DNA of 64,000 bases, taken from contig NZ_JAAKGT010000009.1 in NCBI RefSeq assembly GCF_011043625.1, forward strand, positions 124,001 through 188,000, given 5' to 3'. The number at the start of each line of letters is the position of its first letter. Position 1 is the stretch's first letter. This DNA comes from Caulobacter sp. 602-2. Lineage in GTDB: Bacteria > Pseudomonadota > Alphaproteobacteria > Caulobacterales > Caulobacteraceae. The position numbers and the translations under genes were made by a program. Positions 58,759 through 64,000 of this stretch are shown here, piece after piece. The notes beneath the pieces are model-generated. The model did no database searches. It saw only the letters and a list, made by a program, of their open reading frames with translations, and was not told the DNA's origin.

Positions 58759-60924
58759 TTAGAAGTCCGTGGTGACCGACAGGCGCAGGGTGCGCGGGGC
58801 GCCCAGCGTCAGGTAGTTGGCGCCCGGATAGCCGCCGACGGCCACCCACTGGTTCTTGTCGGCCAGGTTCTCGATGCGGGCGCGCAGGGTCACCGGACGA
58901 TCGCCGGCCTCGAAGGCGTAGCGCGCGCCGATGTCGAAGCGGGTCCACGAGCCCAGCTCCACCGTGTTGGCCTCGTTGGCGGCCTGCGAGCCGGTGTAGA
59001 CCGCGCGGCCCTCCAGCGTCAGGCCGTCGAGCGCGGCGACGTCGTATTCGAGGTTCAGGTTGGCCTGGAACTCCGGCACGCCGATCGCCGACTTGCCTTC
59101 CAGCGCGGCGGTCTGGGCGCGGTTGATCTTGGTGTCCATCCAGGTGGCGCCGCCGATCAGGCGCAGGCCGGGCGTCAGTTCGCCATAGGCCGTCAGTTCG
59201 ACGCCCTTGTTCTCCTGCTCGCCGTCGGCGCTGTAGATGCGGGTGGTGGCGTTGAAGTACTCGCTGGGCTTGGTGGTGCGGAAGACGCTCAGGGCGCCGC
59301 CGAACGCGCCGCCGTCGTACTTCACGCCCGCCTCGGCCTGCTCGGCGCGGAACGGCGAGAGGATCTCGTTGCCGTTGGCCACGGTCACGCCGTTGACCAC
59401 GGTGGGCGCGATCTTCCCGGGGACCAGGGCCTCGGCGTAGTTGGCGTAGAGCGAGATCTTGTCGCTGGGCTTGTAGACCACGGCCACCGCCGGGGTGGTG
59501 GCGTCGCTGTCGTAGGCCACGCCGCCGACGCCGGTGTTGTAGTCGTAGGTGCGAGTCCAGATCTCCTGGTAGCGCACGCCGACCGTGACCAGCAGGGCCT
59601 CGTCCAGGAACGACAGGGTGTCGGCGACGGCGACGCTGCGGTTCTTGGCGCGTTCGGTGACGTTGGGGTCCGACAGCGAGCCGCCGATGAAGAAGTCGGC
59701 CGCCGGCTTGGCGACCTGCACGGGCGTGTAGAGATTGCTGGCGAAGCCGGCGAAGTTCGAGAACGCGTAGGCGTTGCGCGACTTCAGGTCGACCTGGGCG
59801 ATCGAGGCCACGACGCTGTGGCCGACCGGGCCGGTGGCGAACTTGGCGCGCAGGCCGACGTCCGCCGACAGGATGGTGTCCTTGCGGACGTTGTCGAAGC
59901 GATAGGCGCTGATCGTGCCGTCCGGCTGGGCGGTCGGGTTGGCCAGGACGTTGTCTTCCTTGCCCTTGCGGCCGCCGACGGCGGCCCAGGCGCTGACGTT
60001 GTCGCTGAGGTCGAACTCGCCGCGCGCCGCGCCGAACAGCTGGCGCTCGTCGGTATAGGTCCAGTCCTGGGCGAAGTTCTTGTCGGCCGACGGGGCCTTG
60101 GGGATGGCGCTCGCCGGGGTGACGGTCGGGCGCGGGGCGTCGATGTGGTGGTCCTGCCAGCCCAGGTCGGCCGAGAAGCGGGCGCGCTCGCCGCGACGGT
60201 CCAGGCCCAGGCCGATCACCTTGAGGTCGCGCTTCTCGCCGTCGACGGCCGTCTCGCCGCCGTGCAGGCCAAGGTTCAGGCGCGCGCCATAGGCGTCGTC
60301 CTGGCCGAAGCGTCGGGCGACGTCGGCCTTGGCGTACAGCTGCTCGCCGCCGTCCCAGCCGGCGGTGAAGCGGGTGAGCGGCGCTGCGCCCGCGCGCTTG
60401 GGCACCAGGTTGAAGGCGCCGCCGACGCCGCTGCCGCCCGGGGCCGCGCCGTTCAGGAACGAGTTGGCGCCGCGGAACACGTCCACGCGCTCGACCAGTT
60501 CGGCGGCCACGAACTGCCGGGGCAGCACGCCGTAGAGGCCGTTATAGGTCATGTCGTCGGAGTACACGGGGAAGCCGCGCACGACGTACAGTTCCTGGAA
60601 GTTGCCGAAGCCCTTGCTGACCCGCACCGTGGGGTCGTTCTGCAGCACGTCGCCGACGCTCAGCGCCTGCTGGTTGCGGATCAGCTCCTCGGTGTAGCTG
60701 GTCACCGCGAAGGGGGTGTCCATGGTGTCGAGCGCGCCCAGAAGGCCGACGCGCGCGCCCTTGGCGACCTGGCCGCCGGCATAGGCGGGCGGCAGGCGCA
60801 CCTGCGAGCCGGTGACGATCACTTCCTCGACCGCCGTCGGGGCGGCGTCCTGGGCCAGGACGGGGCTCGCGGCCAGGGGGGCGAGCAGGGCGGTGGACAG
60901 CAGCAGGGCGAGGCGGGACGACAC
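58759..60924 (-). CDS. TonB-dependent siderophore receptor
   Basis: A 721-residue outer-membrane receptor: signal peptide, a TonB box region (AVEEVIVTGSQV), the plug domain (VLQNDPTVRVSKGFGNFQELYVVRG in parts, VERVDVFRGANSFLNG) and a 22-strand barrel with C-terminal aromatic residue. The AVEEVIVTG and SVGDVLQNDP segments fit ferric-siderophore receptors such as FhuE/FpvA types. GTG 60924 is chosen because GGAG lies 8 bases upstream and the signal peptide then begins properly; longer frames add an Arg/Cys-rich stretch. Confidence 0.87.
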   Translation of the reverse strand: MSSRLALLLSTALLAPLAASPVLAQDAAPTAVEEVIVTGSQVRLPPAYAGGQVAKGARVGLLGALDTMDTPFAVTSYTEELIRNQQALSVGDVLQNDPTVRVSKGFGNFQELYVVRGFPVYSDDMTYNGLYGVLPRQFVAAELVERVDVFRGANSFLNGAAPGGSGVGGAFNLVPKRAGAAPLTRFTAGWDGGEQLYAKADVARRFGQDDAYGARLNLGLHGGETAVDGEKRDLKVIGLGLDRRGERARFSADLGWQDHHIDAPRPTVTPASAIPKAPSADKNFAQDWTYTDERQLFGAARGEFDLSDNVSAWAAVGGRKGKEDNVLANPTAQPDGTISAYRFDNVRKDTILSADVGLRAKFATGPVGHSVVASIAQVDLKSRNAYAFSNFAGFASNLYTPVQVAKPAADFFIGGSLSDPNVTERAKNRSVAVADTLSFLDEALLVTVGVRYQEIWTRTYDYNTGVGGVAYDSDATTPAVAVVYKPSDKISLYANYAEALVPGKIAPTVVNGVTVANGNEILSPFRAEQAEAGVKYDGGAFGGALSVFRTTKPSEYFNATTRIYSADGEQENKGVELTAYGELTPGLRLIGGATWMDTKINRAQTAALEGKSAIGVPEFQANLNLEYDVAALDGLTLEGRAVYTGSQAANEANTVELGSWTRFDIGARYAFEAGDRPVTLRARIENLADKNQWVAVGGYPGANYLTLGAPRTLRLSVTTDF

Positions 60925-61090
60925 GGCATTTCTCCGACAGGTGAGAATGCGTCGCGATAGAGGTAAAGCGCTGTCATGACAACAACGCGGCGCTCGACGG
61001 GCGAGTTTGTCGGTAACCCGTTGCCGCAACTCGCGTTTCGGCTGTGTCAGTGTCGGCTAGGCGACACTTTCGGGCTCCGGCCTCCTCCAG

Positions 61091-61126
61091 GCCGAGCCTC
61101 CCCGCCTTCGCGGGGAAGGACGGAGG
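61091..61126. repeat. Family B repeat, single unit, inverted
   Basis: GCCGAGCCTCCCCGCC then TTCGCGGGGAAGGACGGAGG: the inverse of the 13773 unit, within the gap between the receptor gene and the NlpC/P60 gene. Confidence 0.65.
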
Positions 61127-61150
61127 ACGGGGTGTTCAGGCTGACCCTCC

Positions 61151-61987
61151 CTAGGGCCGCCGCCACCCGGTCGGCTGGCCCACGCCGGCGGCGTCGATGC
61201 GGGCGATGGCTTCGTCCAGGGGCTCGATCGCCACGGCCATGTGGTGGGCGTTGGCGTGGACGATGGTGTCGCGGTCCAGCAGGATCGCCACGTGGCCCTT
61301 CCAGAACACTAGGTCGCCGCGCCGGCGATCGGCCTCGTCGATCGGAGCGAAGAAGCCGAACTGCATGTCGGTGTCGCGCGGGACGGCCTTGCCGGTGGCG
61401 GCCAGGGCCTGCTGCACCAGGCCCGAACAGTCCAGGCCCAGGCTCTCGCGCCCGCCCCACTGGTAGGGCGCGCCCAGGAAGCCGAGGGCGACCTTGGCCG
61501 GGTCGACGGCGGCGGGCAGGCCGATCGGCGCCAGGTGGGCCTCGATGAACCAGCCCGTGCCCGCGCCCTTGGCGAAGCGGCCCTCGCGGGCCTCCACGCT
61601 CACCAGCGCGCCGAGGGAATAGAGCCCGGCCGGCCGCGACTTGATGTCCGGCGCGTCGAACGCATAGGTCCGCAGCACCGCCACCTGATGGGTGGCGCTC
61701 TCGCCAAGAGGGCCAAGCTCGGCCTCGGCGACCCAGCCCACATAGCCGTCGCGGGCGGCCTGGCCCCAGGCGAAGCCGTCCTTCATGTCCAGCACGGCGA
61801 ACCGCTCGCCGAACAAAAGCTGGCTTTCCTGTTCGGCGTCGGGGGCGGGGGCCTTGCGCAGGGCGGCGGTCGGGACGGCGACCTGGCGGGCCTTGGGCGC
61901 GTCGTAGCGCTCGGCGGCCACCCGGCCCTCCAGCGCGATGTCGGCTAGGTCCGGGCGGGCCAGGGTCAGGCGGCGATCATCGGCCAT
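61151..61987 (-). CDS. NlpC/P60 family peptidase with SH3-like domains
   Basis: A 278-residue protein with two SH3b-type domains (about 35-155) and a C-terminal NlpC/P60 domain: catalytic Cys187 (GLDCSGLVQQAL), His232 (KGHVAILLD) and His244. It cuts peptidoglycan stem peptides, often gamma-D-Glu-diaminopimelate bonds. No signal peptide is visible at the chosen start, so its route to peptidoglycan is unclear, or it acts on recycled peptides in the cytosol, which suits its pairing with leucyl aminopeptidase. Start overlaps the pepA stop. Confidence 0.88.
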   Translation of the reverse strand: MADDRRLTLARPDLADIALEGRVAAERYDAPKARQVAVPTAALRKAPAPDAEQESQLLFGERFAVLDMKDGFAWGQAARDGYVGWVAEAELGPLGESATHQVAVLRTYAFDAPDIKSRPAGLYSLGALVSVEAREGRFAKGAGTGWFIEAHLAPIGLPAAVDPAKVALGFLGAPYQWGGRESLGLDCSGLVQQALAATGKAVPRDTDMQFGFFAPIDEADRRRGDLVFWKGHVAILLDRDTIVHANAHHMAVAIEPLDEAIARIDAAGVGQPTGWRRP

Positions 61988-63405
61988 CAGGCGAACCGGC
62001 CCTTCAGCATCGCATAGAGGCCGCGGATGGCCTGGGCCTCGCCGCCGCTGGGACGGCCCGGGGCGCCCTTGGGGTTCCAGGCGAAGATGTCCAGGTGCAC
62101 CCACGAGCCGGTGGTGGGGGCGAAGCGCTGCAGGAACAGGGCGGCCGTCACCGAACCGGCCTGGGCCCAGCCGTCGGGATCGTTCTTCAGGTCGGCGACA
62201 TCGCTTTCCAGCGCCTCGCGATAGCCGTCCCACAGCGGCATGCGCCAGACCGGGTCGGCGGCCTTGCGGGCGGACGCCTCGATCTGTCCGGCCAGGGCGT
62301 CGTCGGGGGTGTAGAAGGGGATCACCTGCGGCCCCAGGGCGACGCGGGCCGCGCCCGTCAGCGTGGCCAGATCGATGGTCAGGGCCGGCGACAGCTCGGC
62401 CGCGCGGGTCAGGGCGTCGGCCAGGATCAGGCGACCCTCGGCGTCGGTGTTGCCGACCTCGATGGAAAGACCCGCCCGGCTGTCGAGCACGTCGCCTGGG
62501 CGCATGGCGTCGCCGGCGATGGCGTTCTCGACCACCGGAACCAGCACGACCAGCCGCACCGGCAGGCGGGCGGCCATCACCATGCGGGCCAGGGCCAGGG
62601 CGTGGGCGGCGCCGCCCATGTCCTTCTTCATCAGGCGCATGCCGGCCGAGGGCTTGATGTCCAGGCCGCCGGTGTCGAACACCACGCCCTTGCCGACGAC
62701 GGCGACCACCGGATGGGCCTCGTCGCCCCACTGGATCTCCAGCATGCGCGGGGCGCGCTCGGGCACGGCGGCGCGGCCCACGGCGTGGACTGCCGGATAG
62801 TTCTGCTCGAGCAGGTCGTCGCCGACGATCGCCGAGAAGCTGGCGCCGAACTGTTCGGCGATCTCGCGGGCGATGGTCTCGATCTGGCGCGGACCCATGG
62901 CGTTGGCCGGGCTGTTGACCATGTCGCGGGCCAGGGCGCAGGCGTGGGCGATGGCCTGGATCTCGGCGATGTCGACGCCTTCGGGCGCGACAAGGCGTCG
63001 CGCTCCGTCGGCGCCGCGGGCCTTGAAGCGGTCGAAGCGATAGGTGCCGAGCGCGAAGGCCAGGGCGATCTGGGCGGGGTCCAGCCCCTCGGGCGCGGCG
63101 TGCAGGCGATAGTCGCCGGCCGGCAGTCTGGCCGGCAGGGCGCGGAAGGCCATGGCGTCGGCCTTGCCGCCCTTAAGGCGTTGTCCCAGGCCGAAAAGCA
63201 CGCGGTCCAGGGCGCCCTCGGGGGTGGGCACGACCACCGTCTGGCCGGCCTTGGCCGAGAAGTCCGACAGCTGGGCGAAGCCGCGCACGAAGCTTGGCCG
63301 GGCGTCGAGGAAGGCCGCCAGCTCGTCCTCCCACAGGGCGTGCACCGGGATCACGGGACCATCGGTCGCGCCGCGCGAGGACGAGGTGATCAGGGGTTCG
63401 GTCAT
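61987..63405 (-). CDS. Leucyl aminopeptidase (M17)
   Basis: A 472-residue M17 aminopeptidase: metal and catalytic residues in GKGVVFDTGGLDIKPS (Lys239, Asp244), KKDMGGAA (Asp262) and N319-T-D-A-E-G-R-L326, plus the catalytic Arg325 region. It removes N-terminal residues from peptides as a hexameric two-metal enzyme in the cytosol. It is the upstream gene of the pair with NlpC/P60, and the two overlap at TGATG. Confidence 0.92.
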   Translation of the reverse strand: MTEPLITSSSRGATDGPVIPVHALWEDELAAFLDARPSFVRGFAQLSDFSAKAGQTVVVPTPEGALDRVLFGLGQRLKGGKADAMAFRALPARLPAGDYRLHAAPEGLDPAQIALAFALGTYRFDRFKARGADGARRLVAPEGVDIAEIQAIAHACALARDMVNSPANAMGPRQIETIAREIAEQFGASFSAIVGDDLLEQNYPAVHAVGRAAVPERAPRMLEIQWGDEAHPVVAVVGKGVVFDTGGLDIKPSAGMRLMKKDMGGAAHALALARMVMAARLPVRLVVLVPVVENAIAGDAMRPGDVLDSRAGLSIEVGNTDAEGRLILADALTRAAELSPALTIDLATLTGAARVALGPQVIPFYTPDDALAGQIEASARKAADPVWRMPLWDGYREALESDVADLKNDPDGWAQAGSVTAALFLQRFAPTTGSWVHLDIFAWNPKGAPGRPSGGEAQAIRGLYAMLKGRFA

Positions 63406-63482
63406 GGGCCGGGGCCTTCGCGAATTTATGCTTAACGATTCCTTGAGGGGGCCGCGCGATGCTCGGCCGACCTTTCGGAGAC

Positions 63483-64000
63483 ATGCCTTCCATGTGTCGC
63501 AAGCCCGCCCTGCTCGCAACCGTCCTGACGCCCATTCTTCTGCTGAGCGTTCCGGCCCTGGCCGCCGACAAGGGCGACAAGGCGGCGGGCAAGGCCCAGG
63601 CCAGCGTCCAGGCGCCCGCCCAGCCGCCCGGTCCGCGCAAGGCCAGCGCGGCCGAGCGGGCCGAGGCGCGCCGCTTCGACCCCCTGGCCCGCGCCGCCTT
63701 CTGGAGCAACGAGTTCGAGTCCGACCCGCGCGACGCCGAGGCGGGCGTGGCCCTGTCCCAGGCCCTGCGAGGGCTGGGCCGCTATGACGACGCCGCCGCC
63801 GCTTCGAGCCGGGTGCTGGTCTCGCATCCCAGCGACGTCGAGGCCCTGCTGGAGTCGGCCCGGGTGCAGCTGGCGCGCGGCGAGGGCTTCTTCGCCATCG
63901 AGCCGGCCAAGACCGCCGCGGCCGCCGCGCCGCGCGACTGGCGCCCGCAATCCCTGCTGGGCGTGGCGCTGGAGCAGTCCAAGCGCGACGACGAGGCGCT
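63483..64000 (+). CDS. TPR-containing periplasmic protein (partial, runs off the edge)
   Basis: At least 172 residues. Signal peptide (RKPALLATVLTPILLLSVPALAAD), a charged Lys/Gln/Pro linker (about 30-55), then TPR helices (DAEAGVALSQALRGLGRYDDAAAASSRVLVSHP). The start may be ATG 63483 or 63492; ATG 63459 is also in frame. TPR proteins like this include TadD of Flp pilus systems, but the partners are outside the window. Confidence 0.75.
   Translation, partial: MPSMCRKPALLATVLTPILLLSVPALAADKGDKAAGKAQASVQAPAQPPGPRKASAAERAEARRFDPLARAAFWSNEFESDPRDAEAGVALSQALRGLGRYDDAAAASSRVLVSHPSDVEALLESARVQLARGEGFFAIEPAKTAAAAAPRDWRPQSLLGVALEQSKRDDEA

Noticed and set aside
58468-60960. An 830-codon open frame antisense to the TonB receptor
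   Set aside because: The receptor on the other strand has plug and barrel motifs; this frame is Gly/Ala/Asp-rich with no motif.
60925-61029. Longer N-terminal extension of the TonB receptor to 61029
   Set aside because: The extra 35 residues are Arg- and Cys-rich and precede the signal peptide, whereas GTG 60924 has a good ribosome site and a normal signal sequence.
1-64000. tRNA, rRNA and riboswitches
   Set aside because: I found no cloverleaf with a convincing TPsiC arm and no familiar riboswitch core on reading. A covariance-model scan would settle it.

Overview
The window is a GC-rich, gene-dense chromosomal segment from an alphaproteobacterium, most likely a Caulobacter or close Caulobacteraceae relative. 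I infer this from the very high GC at third codon positions, the gene families present (TIGR02301 protein, RcnB-like protein, MipA/OmpV, membrane c-type cytochrome next to kdsB and pheA, many small secreted Ala/Pro-rich proteins), GANTC sites in a promoter, and several families of GC-rich intergenic palindromic repeats. I saw no rRNA, tRNA, insertion sequence, prophage or CRISPR array. The content is chromosomal core plus small accessory modules.

Layout. 1-11.4 kb: end of an unknown gene, an nfeD/SPFH membrane pair, TIGR02301 protein, a small protein behind a GANTC/DnaA-box promoter, Crp/Fnr and AraC regulators, MipA, a CPBP membrane protein, an orphan YjhX, several envelope proteins, D-lactate-dehydrogenase-like protein, an L,D-transpeptidase. 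11.4-22 kb: nitronate monooxygenase, phospholipase-C-like phosphoesterase, a bdhA-patatin-NUDIX operon behind a PhaR-like site, yaaA, a ParD-like/methionine aminopeptidase pair with its own operator, a class 3 lipase, and a winged-helix gene that has lost its DNA-binding core. 22.5-34.3 kb: small envelope and SMI1-like genes, FAD-linked oxidase, an RHH/PIN toxin-antitoxin pair, pheA-kdsB facing a cytochrome c gene, a MarR-enoyl-CoA hydratase operon, an MBL hydrolase, and a secreted protein built of five four-cysteine repeats. 34.5-46 kb: a ThDP enzyme, YhhN, a feruloyl-CoA-synthetase-like ligase, an ECF42-type sigma factor operon with two YCII/DGPF proteins and a readable promoter, a DUF2235 hydrolase, a dihydroorotase-like protein lacking one metal His, a GT9 glycosyltransferase. 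46-64 kb: ygfZ, tag, a 1008-residue DUF2339 membrane protein, a serine hydrolase with TPRs, rnhB, a tandem winged-helix regulator, a TonB-receptor/PepSY iron-uptake operon, NlpC/P60 and leucyl aminopeptidase genes, and the start of a TPR protein.

How they work together. Physiological units that can be read are: polyhydroxybutyrate turnover (bdhA, patatin, PhaR-type operator), siderophore uptake (receptor plus PepSY reductase-like protein), LPS Kdo activation and phenylalanine synthesis, sigma-factor-controlled YCII proteins, and two or three toxin-antitoxin-like modules (ParD-like/MAP, RHH/PIN, orphan YjhX). Genes are tightly packed: ATGA/GTGA overlaps in operons, and three convergent pairs whose stop codons interlock in one CTAG.
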